DNA from: Prevotella sp.
GTDB taxonomy: Bacteria; Bacteroidota; Bacteroidia; Bacteroidales; Bacteroidaceae
Assembly: GCA_017554385.1 (NCBI GenBank)
Contig: JAFZIL010000098.1
Coordinates: 1-41,742 of the forward strand
Length of the DNA stretch: 41,742 nt
Reading direction: 5' to 3'
Position 1 is the stretch's first letter, and every line of letters begins with the position of its first letter. Below the pieces are notes generated by a model, which was not told where the DNA came from, searched no databases, and was given only the letters and a program-made list of their open reading frames with translations. Below, piece after piece: positions 15,608-25,240 of the stretch. Position numbers and translations under genes: made by a program.

Positions 15608-17395
15608 ATGTCAGAATTAACAAAGAACGTGAAGCCGTTGGAAGACTTCGATTGGGAGTCATTTGAAAACGGTACCACAGCGAACGTGAGCAAGGAAGAG
15701 CTTGACCGCGCTTACGACGAAACCCTGAACAAGGTGGCCGACCATCAGGTGGTTGACGGTAAGGTAATCTCCGTTGACAAGAAAGAGGTCATCGTCAACA
15801 TTGGCTACAAGAGCGACGGTATCATCCCCGCTTCCGAGTTCCGCTACAATCCCGAACTGAAAGAGGGTGATGTGGTCGAGGTCTACGTGGAGAGCGCTGA
15901 GGACAAGAAGGGACAGCTCCTTCTGTCGCACAAGAAGGCTCGCCTGAGCAAGGCTTGGGATCGTGTCAATGCAGCCCTTGACGAGCAGCAGATTATTCAG
16001 GGATTCATCAAGTGCCGCACGAAGGGCGGTATGATTGTCGACGTGTTCGGCATCGAGGCATTCCTGCCCGGTTCGCAGATCGACGTTCACCCCATACGCG
16101 ACTATGACCAGTTCGTAGGTAAGACCATGGAGTTCAAGGTGGTGAAGATCAACCAGGAGTTCCGTAACGTAGTCGTTTCGCACAAGGCTCTTATCGAGGC
16201 AGAGCTTGAGGCTCAGAAGCAGGAGATTATCTCTAAGCTCGAGAAGGGTCAGATTCTTGAGGGTACTGTCAAGAACATCACGAGCTACGGCGTATTCGTC
16301 GACCTCGGTGGTGTTGACGGACTCATCCATATTACCGATCTCAGCTGGGGTCGTGTTGACGATCCGAAGAAGGTTGTCGAACTCGACCAGAAGATCAATG
16401 TTGTTATCCTTGACTTCGACGAGGAGAAGAAGCGCATCGCTCTCGGTCTGAAGCAGCTCACTCCGCATCCTTGGGATGCTCTGGATCAGGAGCTCAAGGT
16501 TGGCGACAAGATCAAGGGTAAGGTTGTTGTGATTGCCGACTACGGTGCATTCGTAGAGGTACAGCCCGGCGTAGAGGGCCTCATCCACGTCAGCGAGATG
16601 TCTTGGAGCCAGCATCTGCGCAGCGCTCAGGAGTTCCTGAAGGTTGGCGACGAGGTAGAGGCTGTCATCCTGACTCTCGACCGCGACGAGCGCAAGATGT
16701 CTCTGGGTATCAAGCAGCTGAAGGAAGATCCTTGGGAGACCATCGAGGTGAAGTATCCCGTTGGTTCGAAGCACACCGCCAAGGTGCGCAACTTCACCAA
16801 CTTCGGCGTGTTCGTCGAGTTGGAGGAGGGCGTCGATGGTCTGATTCACATCAGCGACCTGTCTTGGACCAAGAAGGTGAAGCACCCCAGCGAGTTTACT
16901 CAGGTGGGCACTATGATCGACGTGATCGTTCTCGACATCGACAAGGAGAACCGTCGTCTCTCGCTTGGTCACAAGCAGCTTGAGGACAATCCTTGGGACG
17001 TCTTCGAGAGCCAGTACACCGTGGGCTCTGTCCACACTGGTAAGATCACTGAACTGCTCGAGAAGGGCGCCGTTGTTCAGCTTGAGGAGAATGTCGAGGG
17101 CTTCGCTACTCCGAAGCATCTCGTGAAGGAAGACGGCTCACAGGCTCAGCTGGGTGAGGAACTTCCCTTCAAGGTGATTGAGTTCAACAAGGACTCAAAG
17201 CGTATCATCCTCTCGCACAGCCGCACCTTCGAAGATGCTCAGCGTGATGAGAAGCGTGCTGCCCGCAAGGCTGCTGCTCCCCGTGCTGCCAAGAAGGACG
17301 AGGCTCCTAAGATTGAGAACGTTGCAGCTTCCACCACGCTCGGCGACATCGACGTGCTGGCTCAGCTCAAGGCTCAGATGGAGAAGGGAGAGTAA
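15608..17395 (+). CDS. rpsA: 30S ribosomal protein S1
   Basis: A 595-aa ribosomal protein S1 that binds mRNA for initiation. Six S1 (OB-fold) repeats are visible in tandem, for example VDGKVISVDKKEVIVNIGYK, LEGTVKNITSYGVFVDLGG, KGKVVVIADYGAFVEVQPG, TAKVRNFTNFGVFVELEEG and TGKITELLEKGAVVQLEEN. The tail is basic and Ala-rich. Repeats 3-5 are the most regular, each with the GLIHxSxLSW block. The gene is monocistronic, with its own -7 box and a terminator. Confidence 0.96.
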   Translation: MSELTKNVKPLEDFDWESFENGTTANVSKEELDRAYDETLNKVADHQVVDGKVISVDKKEVIVNIGYKSDGIIPASEFRYNPELKEGDVVEVYVESAEDKKGQLLLSHKKARLSKAWDRVNAALDEQQIIQGFIKCRTKGGMIVDVFGIEAFLPGSQIDVHPIRDYDQFVGKTMEFKVVKINQEFRNVVVSHKALIEAELEAQKQEIISKLEKGQILEGTVKNITSYGVFVDLGGVDGLIHITDLSWGRVDDPKKVVELDQKINVVILDFDEEKKRIALGLKQLTPHPWDALDQELKVGDKIKGKVVVIADYGAFVEVQPGVEGLIHVSEMSWSQHLRSAQEFLKVGDEVEAVILTLDRDERKMSLGIKQLKEDPWETIEVKYPVGSKHTAKVRNFTNFGVFVELEEGVDGLIHISDLSWTKKVKHPSEFTQVGTMIDVIVLDIDKENRRLSLGHKQLEDNPWDVFESQYTVGSVHTGKITELLEKGAVVQLEENVEGFATPKHLVKEDGSQAQLGEELPFKVIEFNKDSKRIILSHSRTFEDAQRDEKRAARKAAAPRAAKKDEAPKIENVAASTTLGDIDVLAQLKAQMEKGE

Positions 17396-17454
17396 GACTT
17401 TCATGTCTAGAGACTACAAGGCTATAGACGAATAGGCTATAGATTGTAAACATA

Positions 17455-17498
17455 AAAGTAGGCTGCGCCTTGTTATTTACAAGAACGTAGCCTACTTT
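17455..17498 (+). terminator. Terminator after rpsA
   Basis: A 13-bp inverted repeat (17455-17467 with 17486-17498), with one G-U pair and an 18-nt loop, ends in a T-rich run. Confidence 0.75.
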
Positions 17499-17632
17499 AT
17501 TTGAAAGTCTGTAAGTCATAAGTCGTAACTATTATAGTTTCATGTCAAAAGTATGATAGTTGTCATCCAAAAGTACTATACTTATTAGTCATAACTATTA
17601 TTGTTTTAAAACGACACAACTGAAGCGGACAA

Positions 17633-18484
17633 ATGAAGACGGGCTTGGTATTAGAAGGCGGAGCCATGCGAGGACTCTTTACGGCAGGCATCATCGATGT
17701 GATGATGGAGCACGATGTGTGGCCTGACGTACTCGTCGGTGTTTCGGCTGGAGCAGCTTTTGGCTGTAACATGAAGTCGAGACAGGTAGGGCGAGCCATT
17801 CGTTATAATAAGCGCTTTGCCAAGGATAGCCGCTATAGTGGGTGGCGGTCGTTGTTCACTACGGGCAACTACTTTAATGCTGAGTTTGCTTACCATACCA
17901 TGCCCACAAGTCTTGACCGTTTTGATGACGAGGCCTTCAACAATAATCCGATGGACTTCTATGTCGTCTGCACCGATGTGGAGACGGGAGAGGCTGTTTA
18001 CAAGAAGTTAGAGAAATCGGAAAGTGCTACCTACGACTGGATACGCGCATCGGCCTCAATGCCACTACTTTCAAAAGCCGTAGAGCTCGAGGGTCGCAAG
18101 TTGCTTGATGGTGGAGTGGCAGACAGTATACCTTTGGCGTTTTCAGAGCGTATTGGCTGTGAGCGAAATGTGGTCATTCTTACCCAGCCTGAAGGATACC
18201 TGAAAGCCCACAACCCCTTTATGCCGTTGATGCGTATAGCCCTGCGGCGCTATCCAAAGATGATTGAGGCTATGGACAATAGGCACTTGATGTATAATAA
18301 AGAATTAGAATATGTACGCGAGGCCGAACGTGAAGGCCGTTGTCTCGTTATCCGTCCTGACGAGAAGATACCTATCGGACACATCTCGCACAATCCCGAC
18401 GAGATGCAACGCGTCTATGATATCGGACGTGCCATCGGAGAACGCAATCTGTATCGCATTTCGTCTTTCTACCGTAATTCCTGA
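17633..18484 (+). CDS. Patatin-like phospholipase family protein
   Basis: A 283-aa patatin-family serine hydrolase, of the YjjU-like group. The oxyanion loop is [13 protein letters not shown], the nucleophile lies in GVSAGA (GxSxG), and the catalytic Asp is in [13 protein letters not shown], so the Ser-Asp dyad is complete. There is no signal peptide, so a cytoplasmic or membrane-associated lipid hydrolase is likely. It ends 29 nt before trmD and probably shares its transcript. Confidence 0.9.
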   Translation: MKTGLVLEGGAMRGLFTAGIIDVMMEHDVWPDVLVGVSAGAAFGCNMKSRQVGRAIRYNKRFAKDSRYSGWRSLFTTGNYFNAEFAYHTMPTSLDRFDDEAFNNNPMDFYVVCTDVETGEAVYKKLEKSESATYDWIRASASMPLLSKAVELEGRKLLDGGVADSIPLAFSERIGCERNVVILTQPEGYLKAHNPFMPLMRIALRRYPKMIEAMDNRHLMYNKELEYVREAEREGRCLVIRPDEKIPIGHISHNPDEMQRVYDIGRAIGERNLYRISSFYRNS

Positions 18485-18513
18485 TTTTTTCAAATCTCAT
18501 TTTTCATATAGCT

Positions 18514-19191
18514 ATGCGCATAGACATCATCACTGTACTGCCCGAGATGATTGAGGGCTTCGTGCACGAGAGTATTCTTGCTCGTGCCGAGAAGAAGGGT
18601 TTGGCTGAAATACGTTTGCATAACCTACGTGACTACACGCTCGACAAATGGCGGCGTGTGGATGACTATCCATACGGTGGTTCGGCTGGTATGGTGATGC
18701 AGTGTGAACCCATTGATCGTTGTATCACGGCGCTGAAGGCTGAGCGTAACTACGACGAGGTGATTTTCACTTCGCCCGACGGAGAGCGTTTCGACCAGCA
18801 CATGGCCAACGAACTATCGCTGAAGGGTAATTTGATTATCTTGGCCGGGCACTATAAAGGTATAGACCAGCGTGTGCGTGATCATCTGATAACCCGCGAG
18901 ATAAGCATCGGAGATTTCGTGCTGACGGGTGGTGAACTGGTGGCTGCGATGATTGCCGATGCCATTGTCCGCGTGGTACCTGGTGTCATAGGCGACGAGC
19001 AAAGTGCTCTGTCCGATTGTTTCCAAGACGATTTGCTTGCTGCACCTATCTACACCCGTCCTGCTGACTATAAGGGCTGGAAGGTGCCTGAGATATTACT
19101 GAGCGGTAATGAGGCCAAAATTCGTGCATGGGAACTTGACCAGGCTTTGGAGCGTACGCGACGTTTGCGTCCAGACCTATTGAAAGAATAA
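18514..19191 (+). CDS. trmD: tRNA (guanine37-N1)-methyltransferase
   Basis: A 225-aa TrmD, which methylates G37 of tRNAs reading CNN codons and prevents frameshifting. The SPOUT trefoil-knot segments are clear: [30 protein letters not shown] and [16 protein letters not shown]. The opening [16 protein letters not shown] is typical. It sits directly after the patatin-like gene and before a strong hairpin, without its usual rplS/rpsP neighbours. Confidence 0.96.
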   Translation: MRIDIITVLPEMIEGFVHESILARAEKKGLAEIRLHNLRDYTLDKWRRVDDYPYGGSAGMVMQCEPIDRCITALKAERNYDEVIFTSPDGERFDQHMANELSLKGNLIILAGHYKGIDQRVRDHLITREISIGDFVLTGGELVAAMIADAIVRVVPGVIGDEQSALSDCFQDDLLAAPIYTRPADYKGWKVPEILLSGNEAKIRAWELDQALERTRRLRPDLLKE

Positions 19192-19222
19192 GAGACGGAT
19201 GGCTGTTCAGGCCATCCGTCTC
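19192..19222. terminator. Bidirectional terminator between trmD and lutC
   Basis: A perfect 12-bp stem (19192-19203 with 19211-19222) with a 7-nt loop lies between two convergent genes. It is followed by CTTTT on the plus strand. Confidence 0.85.
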
Positions 19223-19243
19223 CTTTTGATGAAAAACAGCCGG

Positions 19244-19840
19244 TTATCTCAAGATAACGGTGAGGGCACGGGCTGCTTGGGCACCATAGACCAGTGCTGA
19301 CTCGATGTCGGCTGTCTTGCTGGGTCCGCTGATAAACGTTCCGAATTTGTACTGCTGAAAATATTCCTGCGATGCGGCAATGCGTGCGTAGGCCTCGTGC
19401 ATGTTGTTGACGATGGCATCGCGGCTGAGCACGACAATCAGTCGTTGCACAGCGAAGCATACCGACTTCTCTTTCATCTGTTGTGGAATCCAGATGCAGG
19501 CATTCTCTGCAACGCCAATCTTGCCTTCTATCACCCCCACATCAATCTTCATCAGTTCCTTGGCGTCAGCAACAGTATCGGGGTCGATGCCGGCCTTCAC
19601 GTCAGGTAGGTTGCTGGCCACCGTAGTCACATCGGGATAGGCTTGGCGTATCAGGTCGTTCAGATTGTCGCCTGTTTTCATCTCAATGAGCCCGGCACCG
19701 GCAGTGGTTGTGGTCTTCGTGATGAACTCGGCTACAGGGTCGCTGAACGTAATGGGGTTCAGACTGCCGAGGTCAGGCATGTCGTACGTCTCGCGGGTGT
19801 TCTTGCGCAGACGGGATAGTATTTCTTCTCTTGAACTCAT
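19244..19840 (-). CDS. lutC: LUD-domain lactate utilization protein LutC
   Basis: A 198-aa LutC/YkgG-type LUD-domain protein, one of three subunits that oxidise L-lactate to pyruvate. Visible family features are REEILSRLRKN at the N-terminus and, near the end, FISGPSKTADIESALVYGAQ. Its start overlaps the lutB stop as ATGA, and GGAAGGAGG lies 7-8 nt upstream on the minus strand, so 19840 is preferred to the in-frame ATG at 19858. Confidence 0.9.
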   Translation of the reverse strand: MSSREEILSRLRKNTRETYDMPDLGSLNPITFSDPVAEFITKTTTTAGAGLIEMKTGDNLNDLIRQAYPDVTTVASNLPDVKAGIDPDTVADAKELMKIDVGVIEGKIGVAENACIWIPQQMKEKSVCFAVQRLIVVLSRDAIVNNMHEAYARIAASQEYFQQYKFGTFISGPSKTADIESALVYGAQAARALTVILR

Positions 19841-21234
19841 TGCTTTTCCTCCTTCCATAATTGATGGAACGACTTCTTCGGGAACTTCATCATCTTGTGT
19901 CCGTAGGCCCAGGGATTCAGCTTTAAGTTCATGAGTGGGGCTGGCACCCAGTTGGCCATCGGTGAGAAACGCAGGGCAGTAGTGTATAGAGCAGGATGAT
20001 TAAACAGGAACGACATGCCCTTCGACATCATTTTTTTCATTGGGTCGGCATGCCCCAGCGAATCGAGTTCCTGACGCCAGCGATAGACCTGATGAGAGAG
20101 GTCGACCTTTACGGGGCATACATTATCGCACGAACAGCAGAGCGAGCAGGCCGACACGTTGTCGTGGTACTTCTGTTTGTCGCGCAACATGCCGAGGTTG
20201 ATGCCAATAGGTCCGGGAATGAAGTAGGTGTAGCTGTAGCCAGCTGAGCGACGGTATACCGGACAGGTGTTCATACACGCACCACAGCGCATGCATTTCA
20301 GCGTCTGCCAGTGCTCTGGATTACCGAGAATGTCGCTGCGTCCGTTGTCCACGAGCACGATGTGCATCTCGCCTCCAGGTCTCGGCCCTCGGAAGTGGCT
20401 GGTGTAGACGGTGGTCTCCTGTCCTGTGCCCGAGCGGGCGACGAAGCGCTGGAACACGCCCATGGCCTTGTAGTCAGGGATGAGTTTCTCAATGCCCATC
20501 GACACGATGTGAAGCTTGGGTATGGAGGTCGACATGTCAGCATTGCCTTCGTTGGTGCACACTACGACGTCGCCCGTAGCAGCAATGCCGAAGTTAGCAC
20601 CGGTCATGCCGCATTCAGCCTCGGCAAACTGCTGGCGCAGGTGCATACGGGCTACGTAGGTCAGGAAGGTCGGGTCGTTGGGGTCGTCGTGGGGCTTGCC
20701 GTAGCTTTTTGAAATCTCGTCGAAGTTGGCTATTTGCTTGCGGAAACAGTCGCCGATGTCCTCGCGATGCACGTGGAGGGCAGGCATGACGATGTGGCTG
20801 GGTGCCAGCTTCATCATCTGTAGGATGCGTTCGCCCAGGTCGGTCTCTATAACATCGATGCCGTTTCGCTCTAAGTTCTCGTTCAGGTGGCACTCTTCGG
20901 TGAGCATACTTTTGCTCTTTACCACTTTCTTCACCTGGTGCTGTTGGAGAATATCGAGCACGATGCGGTTGTACTCGTCGGCATCCTCGGCCCAGTGAAC
21001 GTGTACACCGTTCTTCGTGGCATTCTGCTCGAACTGCTCCAGGTAGTCGGCCAGATGTGTCTCCGTATGTTTCTTAATCTGGCTGGCTGCTTCTCGCAGG
21101 TCTTCCCATTCGGGCAGGGCCTGTGCCATGCGGTCGCGCTTCTGGCGCACTCCGAAGAACGTCTGGTCGTGACGGGTCACCACGGCGTCGTTCTGCAGAT
21201 AAGTCTCTGCGGCTTTGGAATGTCTTGTGCTCAT
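19837..21234 (-). CDS. lutB: Iron-sulfur lactate utilization protein LutB
   Basis: A 465-aa LutB/YkgF-type protein of the LutABC lactate oxidase. An N-terminal LUD domain (about residues 60-290) is followed by two ferredoxin-type clusters, CMRCGACMNTCPVYR and CSLCCSCDNVCPVKV, and a C-terminal DUF3390-like tail. The start at 21234 gives an ATGA overlap with the lutA stop. The open frame extends to 21444, but the extra residues are antisense to lutA and unlike the family. Confidence 0.93.
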   Translation of the reverse strand: MSTRHSKAAETYLQNDAVVTRHDQTFFGVRQKRDRMAQALPEWEDLREAASQIKKHTETHLADYLEQFEQNATKNGVHVHWAEDADEYNRIVLDILQQHQVKKVVKSKSMLTEECHLNENLERNGIDVIETDLGERILQMMKLAPSHIVMPALHVHREDIGDCFRKQIANFDEISKSYGKPHDDPNDPTFLTYVARMHLRQQFAEAECGMTGANFGIAATGDVVVCTNEGNADMSTSIPKLHIVSMGIEKLIPDYKAMGVFQRFVARSGTGQETTVYTSHFRGPRPGGEMHIVLVDNGRSDILGNPEHWQTLKCMRCGACMNTCPVYRRSAGYSYTYFIPGPIGINLGMLRDKQKYHDNVSACSLCCSCDNVCPVKVDLSHQVYRWRQELDSLGHADPMKKMMSKGMSFLFNHPALYTTALRFSPMANWVPAPLMNLKLNPWAYGHKMMKFPKKSFHQLWKEEKQ

Positions 21235-21971
21235 AGGCCGGCGGTAAGTATTTGTGCAACGTGAATGAACTTGATATCTAAGCCTTGCTTCTCGGCTACG
21301 CCCTGCATGTGCATGAGGCATGACGAGTCGGGACCAGTGACATATTCGGCACCTGTAGCGATGTGGCGACGCACCTTCTCCAACCCCATGCGGGTCGATA
21401 CTTCTTTCTCTTCGACAGCAAACATACCACCGAAGCCGCAGCACTCGTCGGGCCGTTCAGGCTCTACAATCTCAATGCCTTCGACCAGTCGTAACAGGTC
21501 AATAATCTTATTGAACTTCGGCATATTACGCTCAGAGGGTGACGAGAGACCTAATTCGCGCACACCGTGGCACGAATTGTGGACGCTTACCTTGTGGGGG
21601 AACTTTGCTGGCAGTGACTTCACCTTGATAACGTCGTGCAGGAACTCCACAAGGTCGACGGTCTTTCCCACCGCCTCACATTCTTCAGCTTTCTTGCCCA
21701 ACAGGTTCGGATGGAAGCAACGTACGTAAGCTGCACAGCTGGCAGAGGGAGCCACCACGTAGTCGTAGCCGCGAAACAGCTCATCGAACTTCTTGGCCAA
21801 GGGGACGGCCAGCTTCTCGAAGCCGGCGTTGCCCATGGGCTGGCCACAGCAGGTCTGACGTTCGGGATAGTCGACGTCGAGACCAAGCGACCTTAAAAGC
21901 CGCAATGTCGACACGCCTACCTCGGGGTAGAGCGCATCGACATAGCATGGTATGAATAGTCCAATTTTCAT
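21231..21971 (-). CDS. lutA: (Fe-S)-binding lactate utilization protein LutA
   Basis: A 246-aa LutA/YkgE-type protein, related to the Fe-S subunits of glycolate oxidase and heterodisulfide reductase. It has two cysteine-rich CCG domains, marked by RQTCCGQPMGNAG and DECCGFGGMF, plus SCHGVRELG and GPDSSCLMH. The start MKIGLFIPC at 21971 fits the family better than the ATG at 21995. It follows the aldehyde dehydrogenase by 14 nt. Confidence 0.93.
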   Translation of the reverse strand: MKIGLFIPCYVDALYPEVGVSTLRLLRSLGLDVDYPERQTCCGQPMGNAGFEKLAVPLAKKFDELFRGYDYVVAPSASCAAYVRCFHPNLLGKKAEECEAVGKTVDLVEFLHDVIKVKSLPAKFPHKVSVHNSCHGVRELGLSSPSERNMPKFNKIIDLLRLVEGIEIVEPERPDECCGFGGMFAVEEKEVSTRMGLEKVRRHIATGAEYVTGPDSSCLMHMQGVAEKQGLDIKFIHVAQILTAGL

Positions 21972-21985
21972 AAAAGCGAAAGGAG

Positions 21986-23422
21986 TTAATTCCAAGTATC
22001 AAGGTACGTGACATGCGTGACGAGATATTCGTCGACACCGTGCTTGCCATCTGCACCACCGATACCGCTCTTCTTCATGCCTGCATGGAAGCCTTGGATG
22101 GCCTCGAAGTGCTCGCGGTTAATATAGGTCTCGCCGAATTCCAGTTCGCGGCAGGCCTTCACGGCGGTGTTCAGGTCGTTGGTGAAGATGCTCGAAGCCA
22201 GACCGTATTCGCAGTCATTAGCCATAGCAATGACCTCGTCAAGGGTCTCGAACTCGATGAGCGGAATCACAGGGCCGAAGGTCTCCTCGTGGATGATATC
22301 CATGTCCTGGCGGCAGTCGTCAAGTACGGTAGCGGCATAGAAGTAGCCCTTCGTACCTACGCGCTGACCGCCGCAGAGCAGCTTGGCACCCTGCTTGATG
22401 GCACGCTCTACCTTCTCTGTAACGCTCTCCAAGGCACGCTGTTCTACCAACGGGCCCATGTCGACGCTCTCGTCCTGGCAGGGGTCGCCCACCTTCACGG
22501 CCTTCATCTTCTCGACCAGTATCTTCGTAAACTCAGCCTTCACCTCTTTCTGTACATAGACACGCTCTGCATTGTTACAGATCTGGCCATTGTTGCCGAT
22601 GCGGCTGTCAACAATCCACTGGGCAGCACGATCCAAGTCGGCATCCTTCATGACAATGGCAGGGGCCTTGCCGCCGAGTTCCAGCGACACCTTCGTAATG
22701 TTCTTCGATGCTGCAGCCATGATGCTCTCGCCAGCAGCCACAGAACCTGTCACGCTGACGATGTCAATCTTCGGACTTCCTGCCATCTCGTTACCGATGA
22801 CCGAGCCCTTACCCGTAACAATATTGATAACACCTGCGGGCAATCCCGTTTCGGCCACCACCTTGGCGAACTCCGTACAGTTCTCTGGCGTGAGCTGCGA
22901 GGGCTTGATGACGATGGTACAGCCTGCGATAAGGGCAGCACCGGCCTTGCGGGCAATGAGGAAGAACGGGAAGTTCCAAGGCAGGATGCCAGCCACGACG
23001 CCAATGGGCTTCTTCGTGAGAAGGATGGTCTCGTTGGGACGGTCGCTGGGTATGATCTCGCCCTCGATATGGCGTGCGAAAGTTGCCATGTACTCGAAGT
23101 AGGCAATAGTAGCACCTACTTCGATCGAGGCCCATGTGCGTGTCTTACCCTGCTCGCGCATGATAATCTCAGTAAACTCCTTCTCGCGTTTCTTAATTCC
23201 CTCGGCTATCTTCAGCAGATAGGCTGCACGCTCGATGGCGGGCGTCTTGGCCCATGCTTTCTGTGCTGCACGGGCAGCATCGAGAGCACGGTTCACATCC
23301 TCGATAGTGCCTTCAGGCTGGCGAGAGATTACTTCCTCGGTCGAGGGGTTCAACACATCAATCCACTTGCCGTTCGAACTTTCGCAGAACTGGCCGTTAA
23401 TGTACATCTGTAAATCTTTCAT
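21986..23422 (-). CDS. aldA: NAD-dependent aldehyde dehydrogenase, probably lactaldehyde dehydrogenase
   Basis: A 478-aa aldehyde dehydrogenase. The fold is complete: GILPWNFPFFLIARK (cofactor site), KPSQLTPENC, SVTGSVAAGE, the general base Glu in LELGGKAPAIV, and the catalytic Cys in NNGQICNNAERV. The sequence is close to the AldA (lactaldehyde/glycolaldehyde) group, and the downstream lutABC genes support a path from L-lactaldehyde, made from fucose or rhamnose, to lactate and pyruvate. The substrate is inferred from context. It is the first gene of the four-gene operon. Confidence 0.85.
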   Translation of the reverse strand: MKDLQMYINGQFCESSNGKWIDVLNPSTEEVISRQPEGTIEDVNRALDAARAAQKAWAKTPAIERAAYLLKIAEGIKKREKEFTEIIMREQGKTRTWASIEVGATIAYFEYMATFARHIEGEIIPSDRPNETILLTKKPIGVVAGILPWNFPFFLIARKAGAALIAGCTIVIKPSQLTPENCTEFAKVVAETGLPAGVINIVTGKGSVIGNEMAGSPKIDIVSVTGSVAAGESIMAAASKNITKVSLELGGKAPAIVMKDADLDRAAQWIVDSRIGNNGQICNNAERVYVQKEVKAEFTKILVEKMKAVKVGDPCQDESVDMGPLVEQRALESVTEKVERAIKQGAKLLCGGQRVGTKGYFYAATVLDDCRQDMDIIHEETFGPVIPLIEFETLDEVIAMANDCEYGLASSIFTNDLNTAVKACRELEFGETYINREHFEAIQGFHAGMKKSGIGGADGKHGVDEYLVTHVTYLDTWN

Positions 23423-23467
23423 ACGTGTAGTTTTGTTTTTTGATAGGTTAGTTCAATAAATCATTGG

Positions 23468-23497
23468 CAAAGATAGGAAAAGAATTTCATTGTACAA
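23468..23497 (-). promoter_or_regulatory. Promoter of the aldA-lutABC operon
   Basis: On the minus strand, TTG (23497-23495) and TATCTTTG (23475-23468) are 19 nt apart, an excellent Bacteroidetes promoter about 45 nt before the aldA start. Confidence 0.7.
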
Positions 23498-23499
23498 TG
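23488..23499. promoter_or_regulatory. Possible operator palindrome on the -33 element
   Basis: CATTGTACAATG is a perfect 12-bp palindrome that contains the -33 TTG of the aldA promoter, where a bound repressor would block transcription. Confidence 0.45.
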
Positions 23500-23513
23500 G
23501 ATTTGAGCAATTT

Positions 23514-25148
23514 TTAAGGTAAATTGTAGTAAAGTTTCAGGGTTTTTGCATCTTCTTCAGCTTTTGTGAAGACCTCGAGTAGCATCGGGCACTCACTTTC
23601 CCTCGTTATCAGCCATTCTATTCCTTCGCTCATCTGCTGCATGTCCTCTGCCTTCCTGTAGTCGACGTGGTTCTGCAGACAGATGCCCTCGGCACTTGTA
23701 TGATGCTTGGCAGATACGAAGCAGTCGCGTACAGGACATTGTTCCAGACCTGGAAGCATATCGAAGATACCGCCCTTACCATTATTTAATAATAGGATGC
23801 GCAGGTTGCCACGCAAGTTCTGGTTCCACAGCGCGTTCTGGTCGTAGAAAAAGCTTAGGTCACCGATGATGCAGAACACTTTTTCGTCGGCAATGACAGC
23901 GTGTCCTGCTGCTGTCGACAGAGAACCTTCGATACCGTTTACGCCCCGGTTGCACCAGACGTGGTGTGAAGCATAGATGTTGGCTAAGCGGATGGCAGAT
24001 GAGTTAGCGTAATGAACGATAGCGTCTTTAGGCACTTGATGCTCGAACTCGCGCACTGTTGCCATTTGCGAGTAGGCAGGTTCGTAATCCTGTGTATGCT
24101 GTCGAGCTTCAGTGAGCAGGTGTAGCCATTCTCGCCGGTAGGCCATGCCGCTGATAGTCTGCTTCTTGCTCAGCTTGTCGCTGAGCGATTGCAGTACAAA
24201 CTCGGGGTCGCCTACGATGATGCCTCGCAGATTTTGGAAGGTGTCCTCAACGTCGCCCGTAGGACTGATGCGCCACACTTGGGCATCCTTGGCCTGACGC
24301 AGGAATTGCTTCAGTCGTTTGCTCACGATACAACCGCCCAGATAAATGACGAAGTCGGGTGGCAGTATCTCTTCCCCATGCTTTGCCAGCACCTCGTCAA
24401 AGTGGCTTACACTGGGGAATGGAGCCAGAGCCTCGTGCAGCACGATGACGTGACTGAAAAGAAAGTCAAGCCCTTCGCCCGAGAAATTGTGGGGCGAGGA
24501 CTGTCCGAAGACAATCATCGGACGCTCGGCCTTTGCCAGCGCGTCGACAAAGCCGGGATGCAGACAGCCATAGTCGGTGCCAGGCGTCATTCGCACGATG
24601 ATCCGTTCATCAGGCAACTCGGGCGTAGTGAACTGGAAGAGATGTTCGGTGATAGGCACGTTGATGTGAACACAGGCGGGCAAGGATAGCAGGGCTTCGT
24701 TCACCAGTCGGTTGCAGTACCATCGCTCGTCGTCGTTCTGAGGTTCGGGCAGCGTCACGCATTTTGTCACCAGTCCACCTAATGCTCCTGGTTGTGGCAG
24801 CGTCTGCCCGTCGAGCTGGTCAATCCATTGCGGGGGACGGTCGGCACTGATAATCACCAACGACTGTCGCTGGTATTTAGCCTCGGCTACGGCAGGCAGC
24901 ACGTTCAACAGTGCTGAGCCGCTGGTAACGCATACTGCCACTGGTTCGTTCAATGCCTGTGCCATGCCCAAGGCATAAAACCCCGCGCTACGTTCGTCGG
25001 TCACGGGATAACACGCGATAGCCGGACACTCGTTCAGGTTGTGCACGATGGGAGCATTGCGCGAACCGGGACAGACAACTGCATGGCGAATGCCGTGCTT
25101 CGCGAGCAGCGCCGTCAGGATGTTGACATTTTCTTTGTTGCTATACAC
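23514..25148 (-). CDS. menD: SEPHCHC synthase (menaquinone synthesis)
   Basis: A 544-aa thiamine-diphosphate enzyme of menaquinone biosynthesis, joining isochorismate and 2-oxoglutarate. The N-terminal domain carries VCPGSRNAPI and TDERSAGFYALGMAQA, the middle has ISADRPP, and the C-terminal cofactor motif GDLSFFYDQNAL matches GDxxFxxD. Length is typical. Other men genes are not in the window. It lies downstream of secG behind a hairpin, so it probably has its own promoter, though none is obvious in the 45 nt between. Confidence 0.94.
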   Translation of the reverse strand: MYSNKENVNILTALLAKHGIRHAVVCPGSRNAPIVHNLNECPAIACYPVTDERSAGFYALGMAQALNEPVAVCVTSGSALLNVLPAVAEAKYQRQSLVIISADRPPQWIDQLDGQTLPQPGALGGLVTKCVTLPEPQNDDERWYCNRLVNEALLSLPACVHINVPITEHLFQFTTPELPDERIIVRMTPGTDYGCLHPGFVDALAKAERPMIVFGQSSPHNFSGEGLDFLFSHVIVLHEALAPFPSVSHFDEVLAKHGEEILPPDFVIYLGGCIVSKRLKQFLRQAKDAQVWRISPTGDVEDTFQNLRGIIVGDPEFVLQSLSDKLSKKQTISGMAYRREWLHLLTEARQHTQDYEPAYSQMATVREFEHQVPKDAIVHYANSSAIRLANIYASHHVWCNRGVNGIEGSLSTAAGHAVIADEKVFCIIGDLSFFYDQNALWNQNLRGNLRILLLNNGKGGIFDMLPGLEQCPVRDCFVSAKHHTSAEGICLQNHVDYRKAEDMQQMSEGIEWLITRESECPMLLEVFTKAEEDAKTLKLYYNLP

Positions 25149-25193
25149 CTTGATTCATTATTGTCTTATGACCACGAAGTGTCGATAACCGAA

Positions 25194-25219
25194 AAAAGGC
25201 AATCGTGTGATTGCCTTTT
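25194..25219 (-). terminator. Terminator after secG
   Basis: An 11-bp perfect stem (25194-25204 with 25209-25219) with a 4-nt loop reads into a run of T on the minus strand, 22 nt after the secG stop. Confidence 0.8.
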
Positions 25220-25240
25220 CATTGTTCCTCCCAGTTGTCT

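Noticed and set aside
21235-21444. Extended N-terminus of LutB
   Set aside because: The extra 70 codons are antisense to conserved lutA sequence, and the ATGA-coupled start at 21234 matches the family.
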